From positions 660,501-724,500 of the forward strand of contig NZ_CP031243.1 in the NCBI RefSeq assembly GCF_003352385.1: a DNA stretch of 64,000 nt, in the 5' to 3' direction. Source of the stretch: Haemophilus haemolyticus. GTDB taxonomy: Bacteria; Pseudomonadota; Gammaproteobacteria; Enterobacterales; Pasteurellaceae. Positions 9,844 to 18,168 of this stretch are shown here, piece by piece. Positions within the stretch are counted from its first letter, which is position 1. Each line of letters starts with the position of its first letter. The notes below the pieces were generated by a model that had not been told where the DNA came from, ran no database searches, and saw only the letters and a list, made by a program, of their open reading frames with translations. A program made the translations under genes and the position numbers.

Positions 9844-11214
9844 ATGACAATTGAGTCAATTCTTTCAGCTATTGATAGCTTTATTTGGGGCGCACCGCTA
9901 CTCATACTCTTATCAGGCACGGGGCTCTACTTAACCTTACGTTTAGGCTTTATTCAAATTCGCTATTTACCACGTGCGCTGGGTTATTTATTTAAAAAAG
10001 ATAAAGGCGGGAAAGGCGATGTGTCATCTTTTGCCGCACTTTGTACCGCATTAGCAGCAACAATCGGAACTGGTAATATTGTGGGCGTTGCAACTGCTGT
10101 ACAAGCAGGTGGGCCTGGCGCTATTTTTTGGATGTGGCTAGTCGCCTTGTTAGGAATGGCAACAAAATATGCCGAATGTTTACTCGCGGTTAAATACCGT
10201 GTTCGCGATAAAAATGGCTTTATGGCTGGCGGTCCAATGTATTACATTGAACGTGGATTAGGTATCAAATGGCTAGCAAAATTATTTGCATTATTTGGTG
10301 TAATGGTGGCCTTTTTCGGGATCGGTACATTCCCACAAGTCAATGCGATTACCCATGCAATGCAAGATACTTTTAATATTCCGGTTTTAGTTACTGCCAT
10401 TATTGTTACGCTTTTAGTCGGCTTAATCATTCTTGGTGGTGTAAAACGTATCGCAACCGCATCATCGGTAATTGTGCCGTTTATGGCGATTTTATACGTC
10501 ACTACTTCACTGGTTATTATCCTTTTAAATATAGAAAAAGTACCAGATGCAATCTCATTAATTATTTATAGTGCTTTTGATCCGCAAGCGGCGCTAGGCG
10601 GGGCTGTTGGCTTTACCGTAATGAAGGCAATTCAATCAGGCGTCGCTCGAGGCATTTTCTCCAATGAATCAGGTTTAGGAAGCGCACCAATTGCAGCCGC
10701 AGCGGCACAAACTCGTGAACCTGTTCGACAAGGCTTAATTTCTATGACAGGTACATTCTTGGATACCATCATCGTTTGTACAATGACTGGAATTGTATTG
10801 GTATTAACTGGAGCGTGGAACAATCCTGAATTAGCGGGTGCAACAGTCACAAACTATGCCTTTGCACAAGGTTTAGGAACATCAATTGGCGCAACGATTG
10901 TAACCGTCGGTTTATTATTTTTTGCGTTTACAACTATTTTAGGCTGGTGTTACTACGGTGAACGTTGCTTTGTTTATCTCGTTGGTATTCGTGGCGTAAA
11001 ACTATATCGTTTAGCTTATATTGTGTTGGTAGGGTTAGGCTCATTCTTACACTTAAATTTAATCTGGATTATCGCCGATATCGTAAATGGTTTAATGGCC
11101 TTTCCAAATCTCATCGCACTCATTGGATTGCGAAAAGTTGTGATTGAAGAAACAAAAGATTATTTCCAACGCTTGAAAATAAATCATCACGATCAAGACG
11201 AAATCGTAGAATAA
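9844..11214 (+). CDS. Alanine/glycine:cation symporter (AGCS family)
   Basis: The 456-residue product is a polytopic inner-membrane protein of the AGCS (DagA/AlsT) family, which import alanine or glycine with Na+ or H+. Visible family features are FAALCTALAATIGTGNIVGVATAV near residues 61-84, GPGAIFWMWLVALLGMATKYAECLLAV and GGPMYYIERGLG, with GIFSNESGLGSAPIAAAAA further on; hydrophobic stretches suggest 10-11 helices. The glycine riboswitch upstream makes glycine the likely physiological substrate here; the family alone does not separate glycine from alanine. The ribosome site GAGGAA sits 6-11 bases before the ATG and lies inside a possible sequestering hairpin. A terminator follows directly. 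Confidence 0.93.
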   Translation: MTIESILSAIDSFIWGAPLLILLSGTGLYLTLRLGFIQIRYLPRALGYLFKKDKGGKGDVSSFAALCTALAATIGTGNIVGVATAVQAGGPGAIFWMWLVALLGMATKYAECLLAVKYRVRDKNGFMAGGPMYYIERGLGIKWLAKLFALFGVMVAFFGIGTFPQVNAITHAMQDTFNIPVLVTAIIVTLLVGLIILGGVKRIATASSVIVPFMAILYVTTSLVIILLNIEKVPDAISLIIYSAFDPQAALGGAVGFTVMKAIQSGVARGIFSNESGLGSAPIAAAAAQTREPVRQGLISMTGTFLDTIIVCTMTGIVLVLTGAWNNPELAGATVTNYAFAQGLGTSIGATIVTVGLLFFAFTTILGWCYYGERCFVYLVGIRGVKLYRLAYIVLVGLGSFLHLNLIWIIADIVNGLMAFPNLIALIGLRKVVIEETKDYFQRLKINHHDQDEIVE

Positions 11215-11230
11215 TCAAATGAAAAAAGGT

Positions 11231-11260
11231 ATGGATACAATCAGTATCCACACTTTTTTT
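11231..11260 (+). terminator. Terminator after the AGCS symporter
   Basis: TGGATAC (11232-11238), loop AATCA, GTATCCA (11244-11250), then CACTTTTTTT. A run of A upstream can extend the stem. Confidence 0.85.
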
Positions 11261-11448
11261 CTTATCACAATTTCCTATCTTAACAACTTATCTTAGAAAG
11301 AAAAGCAGCTTTTTTCAGAAATTAGACATAGATCATATTTTTAAAAATTACTTTGACATTTTCTCTTAAAGCCCTTGAAAACCTGAATTAAGAAAGCTAT
11401 TTTGTAATTAAACAAAACTGTAAATCACGCAACAAAGAGGTAAATGCT

Positions 11449-11772
11449 ATGACACTTAATATCACCAGCAAACAAATGGAAATCACCCCTGCAATTCGTG
11501 AACACGTGGAGGAAAGACTCGCGAAATTAGGTAAATGGCAAACACAGTTAATTAACCCACATTTTGTTTTAAACAAAGTACCGAATGGATTTACTGTAGA
11601 AGCATCTATTGGCACACCACTGGGCAATTTATTGGCAAGTGCAACCTCAGATGATATGTATAAAGCAATTAATGAAGTTGAGGAAAAATTGGAGCGCCAG
11701 CTTAATAAACTTCAACATAAAAGTGAATCTCGTCGAGCAGATGAACGATTAAAAGATTCGTTTGAAAGTTAA
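11449..11772 (+). CDS. raiA: Ribosome hibernation / translation inhibitor RaiA (YfiA family)
   Basis: This 107-residue protein belongs to the short HPF/YfiA family, which binds between the tRNA sites of the 30S subunit in cold or stationary conditions and silences ribosomes. It starts [30 protein letters not shown], the family pattern for the first beta strand and helix, and continues with [40 protein letters not shown], the second helix with basic residues that contact 16S rRNA. It matches what I remember of the H. influenzae YfiA homologue. AGAGGT precedes the ATG. The strong hairpin at 11855-11889 serves as its terminator. Confidence 0.93.
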   Translation: MTLNITSKQMEITPAIREHVEERLAKLGKWQTQLINPHFVLNKVPNGFTVEASIGTPLGNLLASATSDDMYKAINEVEEKLERQLNKLQHKSESRRADERLKDSFES

Positions 11773-11820
11773 TATTGAAAATAAACTAAAGAAAGAAAAG
11801 CAAAAGTGCGGTGAAATTTT

Positions 11821-12157
11821 ATCCATCCAAAAAAGTTAGGTTATTAAATCGAGGACTAAGCTCTGTGATTCACAGGGCTTAGTTTTTTAGTTTACACCGA
11901 ATACTCTCATGGTGAATGAATACTCACCTTTCATTTGGTTATTTAGGGCTAATCTACGTCAGCCCCTTAAATTATTTACATTCAACGATGTAATGTTTGT
12001 TCGGGACGTTTAAGATGCCTTAGGGGAGAGAATGATTTTTATTGCATTGAAGATAAACATTGCTCACTTGTTGTTTGAAGAGTTGGTTGTAGTTAGTCAC
12101 AAAAAATCTACACTTTAATCAATTAGTTGTCTAATATAAATTTGGGGCAGCAGATCA
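11821..12157 (-). mobile_element. Deleted IS3-family (IS150-like) remnant, internal region lost
   Basis: Both ends match, in reverse orientation, the dead IS copy at 53924-55180. The left part (CAAAAAAGTTAGG, TATTAAATC, ACTAAGCTC, TAGTTTACACCGAATAC) is the complement of that copy's right end. The right part (TTGTTTGAAGAG, AAATCTACACTTTAATCA, TTGGGGCAGCAGATCA) is the complement of its left end. The transposase genes are gone; about 340 of about 1250 bases remain, with little recognisable between 11910 and 12060. It sits between raiA and the split methyltransferase gene. No gene is seen from 11773 to 12192. Confidence 0.85.
11855..11889 (+). terminator. Terminator hairpin inherited from the IS remnant
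   Basis: ACTAAGCTCTGTGA pairs with TTCACAGGGCTTAGT, with one G-U pair, and is followed by TTTTTTAG. The same hairpin type, with a different inner sequence, is at the right end of the IS copy near 55110-55145. It probably ends raiA transcription. Confidence 0.75.
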
Positions 12158-12192
12158 ATATTCTCCTTTTTATTTGTAATATAGGATACGAG

Positions 12193-12462
12193 ATGAATAA
12201 TAAAACTAGCGTTTATGACAAAGAAAACTTCTTTGAGCTTTATCAGAAACTCCGCGCAAATCCAATTAGCCTCAATGAAATTGTTGAAAAGCCCACCATG
12301 CTCTCACTGTTGCCTGATTTAAAAGGGAAAAAATTACTCGATTTAGGCTGTGGGTTTCGTATCATAATAATGACACAGGCAAATACTCAAGTAAATACAA
12401 TAGTTTTAGAGCTTCTACCAAAGTTTAAAATCAAAAAAATGAATCGTTGGTGTGCTGTTTAG
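12193..12462 (+). pseudogene. Class I SAM-dependent methyltransferase, 5' fragment
   Basis: The open frame beginning MNNKTSVYDKENFFELYQKL runs in normal Haemophilus sequence to KKLLDLGCG, the start of methyltransferase motif I, and then changes abruptly to unrelated codons (FRIIIMTQANTQ) before a stop at 12462. The rest of the gene, starting CGTGGHLQLYLERG, is found 5.8 kb downstream at 18180. The gene has therefore been split inside the SAM-binding loop. GGATACGAG precedes the ATG. Its substrate is unknown. The fragment lacks most of the Rossmann fold, so it cannot be an active enzyme. Confidence 0.88.
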
Positions 12463-12486
12463 AGCAGTTATTACGAAAATAAATGT

Positions 12487-12499
12487 TGTAAACAGTACA
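12487..12499. promoter_or_regulatory. Candidate operator before the KilA-N gene
   Basis: TGTA-AACAG-TACA is a dyad eight bases before the strong AAAGGAGG ribosome site of the KilA-N gene. It could bind an autoregulator, for example the KilA-N protein itself. This rests on symmetry and position only. Confidence 0.25.
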
Positions 12500-12521
12500 T
12501 CAGCATAAAGGAGGCACTCAC

Positions 12522-13382
12522 ATGTCTAAGGTGAAAAAAGACACGATTGAAGCAAAAGGTTTTGCTATTCAAATTTATACTGAAGACTTTAAAAATGACT
12601 ATATAAGTTTAACGGATATTGCAAGATACAAAAATGTGTATGAACCTAAAGATGTTGTTAAAAACTGGCTAAGAGTAAGAGATACAATTGAATTCCTTGG
12701 TCTATGGGAGACTATTCATAATCCTAATTTTAAAGGGGTCGAATTCGACTCCTTTAGAAAGGAAGCAGGAACAAATGCATTCACATTATCGCCTCAAAGA
12801 TGGATTGAAAATACAAATGCAATCGGTATTGTTTCTAAATCTGGGAGAGGCGGAGGAACGTTCGCTCATCCTGATATAGCAATGGAATTTGCTTCGTGGA
12901 TTTCAGCAGAGTTTAAGCTCTATTTAATCCAAGATTACAAAAGGCTTAAGTTAGATGAAAATTCTAAGCTATCATTAGGTTGGAATTTGAATAGAGAAAT
13001 TTCTAAGATTAACTATAAAATCCATACAGATGCAATCAAAGAATATCTATTAAAGGATCTTACCAACGAACAGTTATCCTATAAATATGCAAGTGAAGCA
13101 GATATGCTCAATGTTGCCTTATTTAACAAGCGAGCAAAACAGTGGTGTGAAGAAAATCCAGATTTGAAAGGCAATATGAGAGATTATGCAAGTCTGAATG
13201 AGTTACTGGTGCTTGCCAATATGGAAAGTTATAATGCAATTCTTATTGGAAAAGGTATGGAACAAAAAGAAAGAATGATAGAACTTAGAAAGCTTGCGAG
13301 AACTCAAATTGTGTCCTTGGAAAAATTAAATAAGAAAGCAATAAAAAAACTGGAGTATTTCGATGATGAAAAAAACAAATGA
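12522..13382 (+). CDS. KilA-N domain protein, first gene of the island
   Basis: The 286-residue product starts with a KilA-N domain (about residues 10-115): ISLTDIARYKN, VVKNWLRVRDTIEFLGLWE, and the terminal RGGGTFAHPDIAMEFASWIS motif are the hallmarks. KilA-N is a DNA-binding fold common in phages, plasmids and large DNA viruses. The C-terminal 170 residues are helical (ISKINYKIHTDAIKEYLL, YASEADMLNVALFNKRAKQWCEENPDL) and match the usual architecture of bacterial KilA-N proteins of this length. It has the best ribosome site of the operon (AAAGGAGG) and overlaps the methylase gene by 20 bases. It may be a regulator or a DNA-recognition partner; neither can be shown here. Confidence 0.88.
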   Translation: MSKVKKDTIEAKGFAIQIYTEDFKNDYISLTDIARYKNVYEPKDVVKNWLRVRDTIEFLGLWETIHNPNFKGVEFDSFRKEAGTNAFTLSPQRWIENTNAIGIVSKSGRGGGTFAHPDIAMEFASWISAEFKLYLIQDYKRLKLDENSKLSLGWNLNREISKINYKIHTDAIKEYLLKDLTNEQLSYKYASEADMLNVALFNKRAKQWCEENPDLKGNMRDYASLNELLVLANMESYNAILIGKGMEQKERMIELRKLARTQIVSLEKLNKKAIKKLEYFDDEKNK

Positions 13383-14805
13383 AAAAAAAATAGCGAATAA
13401 ATGTCAAATTTTTACTCCCACAAATTATGTTAAAGAGTTACTGGACTCTGTTGGTTATCATAAAAATATAGTAAATAAAACAATATTAGAAAATTCTTGT
13501 GGTGATGGCAATATACTTGTTGAAATAGTTAATAGGTACATTGAAGAAGCAATAGAACTTAAATTTTCTAATAAAAAAATAAAAAAAGGTTTAGAAAACA
13601 ATATTTTTGGGTTTGAAATTGACAAAAATCAATTTGAAAAGTGTATCTGTAACTTGAATTTACTTGTTAAAAAAAATGGGATACAGGATGTTGAATGGAA
13701 AATCTATAATGAAGATTATTTAAAAAGTGAGGTAAATATACAATTTGATTTTATAGTGGGTAATCCTCCATATATAACTTACAGTAATTTATCTCAAGAG
13801 GAAAGAACATTTATTAAGGATAAATATGAAACTTGCAGACAAGGAAAATTTGATTATTGCTATGCATTTATAGAACATAGTATTAAGTCATTATCAAGTG
13901 AAGGAAAAATGTCTTATTTAATACCTAGTAGTATTTTTAAAACTGTTTTTGGGAATAAGCTTAGAGAATTTATGGTTAAGTATATTGTTGAAATAAAAGA
14001 TTATACAAAAGAAAAAATATTCGATAATGCGTTGGTAAAGTCAGCAATTATAATAGTAGATAAAAAGGATTGCAGTGAAAAAATCAAATATATAAATATG
14101 AGTAATGATGATGGGTTATATATTTGTAAAAAAACAATTAGAAAGAAATGGGTTTTTTCTAATGAATTTAACATTGGTAAGAAACGGTTTGGAGATTATT
14201 TCAAAGTATCTCACGTGGTAGCAACCTTGTTGAATAAAGCGTATGTAATTAATGAAGATATGTACGATGAGGCAGATGAATACTATAAGGTTGGAAAATT
14301 TATGATCGAAAAGGATGTAATTATGCCAACTGCAACACCAAGAAATATGAGATATGGTAAAGAGGAAAAAATTATTTTTCCTTATAAGTATATTGATAAT
14401 CAATTAATAAAATATACAGAAAAAGAATTTAAAAACTTATATCCTGGGGCTTTTTCTTACTTAACAAAATTCAAAGAAGACTTAATAAAAAGGAAATCAG
14501 ATAAAAAATCAAAGTGGTTTGAGTACGGAAGAACGCAAGCACTTTTAGGAATTAAGTGTGAAAAATTACTTATATCAACTATCATTACAGATAAAGTCGC
14601 TGTATATAGACTAGATGAGGCATGTATTCCATATGCAGGGATGTACATTTCTTTGAGAGATGAACATCAGGAATATAATTTTGGTTTTGCAAAAGAAATT
14701 CTTGAAAGTGAAAATTTTATGGAATATGTAAAGAAAGTGGGGATAAATATTAGCGGAAGTTCATTGAGAATTACATCAAAGGATATTGAAGAATTTAATT
14801 TTTAA
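13363..14805 (+). CDS. N6-adenine-type DNA methyltransferase (Eco57I/TaqI-like)
   Basis: The 480-residue product has the order of a gamma-type adenine DNA methylase: an N-terminal TPTNYVKELLD segment, SAM-binding motif I ILENSCGDGNIL (residues 41-52), an acidic FGFEIDKNQF (motif II), and catalytic motif IV FIVGNPPYIT with NPPY at 134-137. The segment GKFDYCYAFIEHSIKSL and SYLIPSSIFKTVFGNKLRE are typical of the Eco57I/TaqI group. The C-terminal 230 residues are less conserved and probably recognise the target. No nuclease motif is visible in it, so it looks like a stand-alone modification enzyme. The start overlaps KilA-N (GGAG eight bases before ATG), which suggests coupled translation. GTAATC-rich recognition cannot be predicted from sequence. 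Confidence 0.9.
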   Translation: MMKKTNEKKIANKCQIFTPTNYVKELLDSVGYHKNIVNKTILENSCGDGNILVEIVNRYIEEAIELKFSNKKIKKGLENNIFGFEIDKNQFEKCICNLNLLVKKNGIQDVEWKIYNEDYLKSEVNIQFDFIVGNPPYITYSNLSQEERTFIKDKYETCRQGKFDYCYAFIEHSIKSLSSEGKMSYLIPSSIFKTVFGNKLREFMVKYIVEIKDYTKEKIFDNALVKSAIIIVDKKDCSEKIKYINMSNDDGLYICKKTIRKKWVFSNEFNIGKKRFGDYFKVSHVVATLLNKAYVINEDMYDEADEYYKVGKFMIEKDVIMPTATPRNMRYGKEEKIIFPYKYIDNQLIKYTEKEFKNLYPGAFSYLTKFKEDLIKRKSDKKSKWFEYGRTQALLGIKCEKLLISTIITDKVAVYRLDEACIPYAGMYISLRDEHQEYNFGFAKEILESENFMEYVKKVGINISGSSLRITSKDIEEFNF

Positions 14806-14815
14806 CGGAGGAAAT

Positions 14816-16954
14816 ATGGAATATCTTAAATACAGTATTGAAGATAGTACAATTTCAGAGCTTTTAGGTGTACAAAACTTTTCCAATGATGAGGCTGCAG
14901 TTTTAGAATTAGTTAAAAATGCATATGATGCGGGGGCGTCGGTTGTCAAATTAGAATTTGTAGATAAAACAACTCTGAAAATAATTGATGATGGAGATGG
15001 TATGGATTCAGAGGATATAAGGAAACATTGGATGCATATTGGGAAAAGCAATAAAGGATATAATTTTATTGATACAAATAATAATGTTAGGGTGCAAGCC
15101 GGAGCTAAAGGAGTAGGTAGGTTTGCCCTATCAAGATTAGGCAAGAATATACAATTATATAGTAAAAAAGAACAAAAAGATGGAATTGTTTGGAAAACAG
15201 ATTGGAATAAATCTACCTTAGATTTAGATTCTAGCATAGATAATAAAGGCACTTGTATAGTAATAAACAATCTTAGAGAAAAATGGACCCCTAAGAGGAT
15301 TGAAAAATTAAATAAATACTTAGAGAAAACGTATAATGATACAGCTATGAAGATACGAATTATAGCTAATGAATATGATAAATTTGTGAAGTTGCATTTT
15401 CCAAAACCTGAACCAGGGAAAAATTGCAGAGCGAATATTATCCTCAAACATAATAAAGGAATGCTATCTGTGTCTGTATTTTCAGACGAATTTTCTAATG
15501 ATGCTATTAAATATTGTCCGGAAGTAGATATAAAAACATATAATAGTGAAATCAACATTTTAGATGAATTTGAAGGTAATGAAATTTATGAGGGGGGACG
15601 CAAAGAATTATCTTCTGAATTAGATAAACTTGGAGAGTTTTCTGCAAACCTATTTTTCAATCTTAATGTAACAAAGCATGACAAAGAAAAATTTCTATAT
15701 AAGTATCTAAGTACAGATGAAAGTGTCGATAGTGGTGTGATTCTTTATAGAAATGCTTTTAGCATATCATCGTTTGAAGGAGAAAAAGATTGGCTGGGTT
15801 TAGGAAAAAGATCAAGAAAATCCCCCGCAGCTGCGTCGCATCCTACAGGTGCTTGGCGAGTTAGAGAAAATCAAGTATCGGGTTATGTATTGATTGATAA
15901 GCAACAAAATATAGTGTTGCAAGATCTTATGAATAGACAAGGATTGGATGAAAATATATCCTATCAATTATTTGTACAAATTATATTAACTGGAATTAAA
16001 GAATTTGAAAGGTATAGACAAAAAATAATTCGAAAAATAAACGAAAAAAATAAAAATGAAGAAGAGTATGCAATAAAAATATCAGATGAAATAGTAAAAA
16101 ACCCTAAAAGGATAGAGAACTTAAATACAAGTGAAAAAAATAAGCTTGTTAATGAAATTAAATTATTTAAACAAGATAGTAAAAAATTCAAACAAGAGAA
16201 GGCAAATGTAGAAGCAAGATACAAATATGATGTTAGAATTTTAAATGCTTTAGCAACATCTGGAATGAAGGCTACATCTATAGCGCATGAGATAAATAAC
16301 GATAGAAATCAAATGGAACCATCCTATGATGATATTATCACTGCTTTAAAAAAATATTGTGTATGGGATATTGTTAATAGTCCAGAGAATAGAAAAATTG
16401 CATGTGAAGACATACCTGGTTTATTAGAAAATAACCATAGAGCAGTAAAAAAAATCCTTAGTTTTATTGATGCAATTTTAGAAAAAGTAGAAAAGAAACA
16501 ATTTTTCGCAGAGCACTTAAATATAAACGAAATTGTAAATTCGATATTGAAAGGTTGGAAAAAAGATTATTCTTGGTTGAATGTAGAAATTTGTATAGAT
16601 GATAAAGTTGAATTTAATATATCAAAAGATACGTTCTATACTATATTTGATAATTTAATATTAAACAGTGTTCAACAAAACATCGAAACTAATGAATTAA
16701 AAATAAAAATAGCAATAAGTAGGAATAATAACAAGCTGAGAATATCATATTCTGATAATGGGAAGGGATTACCAAAAAAATATTTAGATAACCCAAGAAT
16801 TATTTTAGAACCACATGAAACAAGTAGAACCAATGGGCATGGTCTCGGAATGTGGATAATTAATAATACAATTAATTTACAAAAAGGAGAAGTTCTTTCT
16901 ATTTCAGGAGAGAATGGATTTGAATTTATTTTTGAAATGGAGGAAACGATTTAA
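14816..16954 (+). CDS. Dual GHKL ATPase: MutL/HSP90-like plus histidine-kinase-like
   Basis: I start it at MEYLKYSIED (14816), six bases after GGAGG; an in-frame ATG at 14786 lies inside the methylase gene. The 712 residues contain two nucleotide-binding GHKL modules. The first (about 1-190) has the N-box ELVKNAYDAGA (N35), DDGDGMD (58-64) and GAKGVGRFALSRLG (96-109), as in MutL, HSP90 and MORC proteins. A charged, coiled-coil-like stretch covers about 395-470. The second module (about 470-712) looks like a histidine kinase: IAHEINN with H491, FDNLILNSVQQ (611-621), DNGKG (647-651) and GHGLGMWII (674-682). No membrane segment or signal peptide is seen, so it is cytoplasmic. It is followed by a receiver-like gene, two bases after its stop. 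Confidence 0.88.
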   Translation: MEYLKYSIEDSTISELLGVQNFSNDEAAVLELVKNAYDAGASVVKLEFVDKTTLKIIDDGDGMDSEDIRKHWMHIGKSNKGYNFIDTNNNVRVQAGAKGVGRFALSRLGKNIQLYSKKEQKDGIVWKTDWNKSTLDLDSSIDNKGTCIVINNLREKWTPKRIEKLNKYLEKTYNDTAMKIRIIANEYDKFVKLHFPKPEPGKNCRANIILKHNKGMLSVSVFSDEFSNDAIKYCPEVDIKTYNSEINILDEFEGNEIYEGGRKELSSELDKLGEFSANLFFNLNVTKHDKEKFLYKYLSTDESVDSGVILYRNAFSISSFEGEKDWLGLGKRSRKSPAAASHPTGAWRVRENQVSGYVLIDKQQNIVLQDLMNRQGLDENISYQLFVQIILTGIKEFERYRQKIIRKINEKNKNEEEYAIKISDEIVKNPKRIENLNTSEKNKLVNEIKLFKQDSKKFKQEKANVEARYKYDVRILNALATSGMKATSIAHEINNDRNQMEPSYDDIITALKKYCVWDIVNSPENRKIACEDIPGLLENNHRAVKKILSFIDAILEKVEKKQFFAEHLNINEIVNSILKGWKKDYSWLNVEICIDDKVEFNISKDTFYTIFDNLILNSVQQNIETNELKIKIAISRNNNKLRISYSDNGKGLPKKYLDNPRIILEPHETSRTNGHGLGMWIINNTINLQKGEVLSISGENGFEFIFEMEETI

Positions 16955-16955
16955 A

Positions 16956-17552
16956 ATGGAATCAATAACTATGCTTTATGTAGATGATAAAATTGATTTG
17001 TATGTTTCGAAATATTTAAATTCATATTCAAATAATAAGGCTGAATATAAATATTCAGAATTGAAATTTGAAAATAAATATTCCTATAAAGACTTACTTG
17101 AGAATAATGAAATTCAAAAAGCTGATATATTATTTTTGGATTCAATGCTTTTTGAAAATGGAAATGTACAAGATAATAAAATTTCTGGTGAAGAGCTTGG
17201 GTTAATAATTAAAAAAATTTTTCCATTTAAAGAAATAATAGTAATTACCCAATACCAAGACAAGATGGAATATAGTACATTAAAAAAATATAATTCTAAT
17301 ACGTATCATTGTGATGAGGATTCATTTTTTCAAGATAACTGGAATGAAGAAATAGTTAATGCTACGAAAAATATCATTTTAAATAGGAATATTTTAAAAA
17401 ATATTTCTTCAAAAAGATATGTTGAAAAATATCTATTTGAAAAAATGGAGAATTCTATTAATGGATTATCAAATTACGATAATTTAACAAAGGCTGATAT
17501 AGATAGTCTTATTAAGGCTTTTGAAGAAATGAGAAATTTATATGAAGAATGA
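16956..17552 (+). CDS. Response-regulator-like receiver protein
   Basis: The 198-residue product starts at 16956, after the GHKL stop; GGAGG lies about 12 bases upstream. It has the receiver pattern: MLYVDDKID with the acidic pair D10-D11, ADILFLDSML with D62 as likely phospho-acceptor, and EIIVITQYQ with T98 in the switch position; KK at 110-111 could supply the conserved lysine. An extra 20-25 residues lie between the first strand and D62 compared with a minimal receiver. The C-terminal part (about 120-198) is helical and shows no DNA-binding motif I recognise. It ends overlapping the HNH gene by 11 bases. Pairing with the kinase-like H491 of the previous gene is inferred from adjacency. 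Confidence 0.75.
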   Translation: MESITMLYVDDKIDLYVSKYLNSYSNNKAEYKYSELKFENKYSYKDLLENNEIQKADILFLDSMLFENGNVQDNKISGEELGLIIKKIFPFKEIIVITQYQDKMEYSTLKKYNSNTYHCDEDSFFQDNWNEEIVNATKNIILNRNILKNISSKRYVEKYLFEKMENSINGLSNYDNLTKADIDSLIKAFEEMRNLYEE

Positions 17553-18168
17553 TTATAGAAATACGATATATTGGGTTTCGAAAAAAAATATTGTATCTGA
17601 AAAAGACGCTTTAGAAAATAAAATAAAAGCTGAACATTCTCGAACTAAAATAATATATAATCAAATAAATAAAAAATATAGTGTTTATAATAAGTTATTT
17701 AGAAACATATACAGCAATAAATGTTCATATTGTGGAATAACAACGGATGTAGTAAGTTCTGAATTATTTGAGATCGATCATTTTTTATGTGAATCATCAT
17801 TTAATGGAGATTCTATAAATGCAGGTAAAATAAAAAATTTAGTGCTTTCGTGTAAAAAATGTAACAGAGCAAAGAAAGATTTTATATGGGATGAAGTATA
17901 TTCTTCGAAATTTAATGTTGATGATGGAAGTATAACAGAATTATTTTATAGAGATAAGAACTACTATATAAAAGTGGAGAATAAATTTATTACAGATAAA
18001 ACTATTTGTGAATTCTATAGAAAGTTGAAATTGGACGAAGAAATTAGGAGATTAGATTTTTTGCTCATGAATATGTATGGCTTCTCTAAAAAACATTCTA
18101 GTGATAGAATATCTGAAAAAATATCAAAATGCGTTGTTCTTTTGCAACAAAAAAGAAATGAGTTGTAG
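17542..18168 (+). CDS. HNH endonuclease
   Basis: The 208-residue product has a classic zinc-stabilised HNH motif: CSYCG (C61, C64), FEIDHFL (E77, H80), and NLVLSCKKCNRAKKD (C104, C107, N108). The rest is rich in Lys, Asn and Ile, with a helical N-terminus (about 20-50) rich in charge. HNH proteins cut or nick DNA; in restriction systems they form the cleavage subunit. As last gene of the cassette and the only nuclease in it, it is the likely effector. Its ATG lies inside the receiver gene, with only a weak ribosome site, which suggests translational coupling and low dose. No separate specificity domain is visible. The island ends a few bases after its stop. Confidence 0.88.
   Translation: MKNDYRNTIYWVSKKNIVSEKDALENKIKAEHSRTKIIYNQINKKYSVYNKLFRNIYSNKCSYCGITTDVVSSELFEIDHFLCESSFNGDSINAGKIKNLVLSCKKCNRAKKDFIWDEVYSSKFNVDDGSITELFYRDKNYYIKVENKFITDKTICEFYRKLKLDEEIRRLDFLLMNMYGFSKKHSSDRISEKISKCVVLLQQKRNEL

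Noticed and set aside
12402-12420. GTTTTAGAGCT in the island looks like the start of a type II CRISPR repeat
   Set aside because: It occurs once, with no spaced repeats and no cas gene nearby; the match is only 11 bases.
14776-15558. 260-codon minus-strand frame with hydrophobic character
   Set aside because: Opposite strand of the GHKL gene; leucine- and phenylalanine-rich composition arises from complementing AT-rich lysine/asparagine codons.
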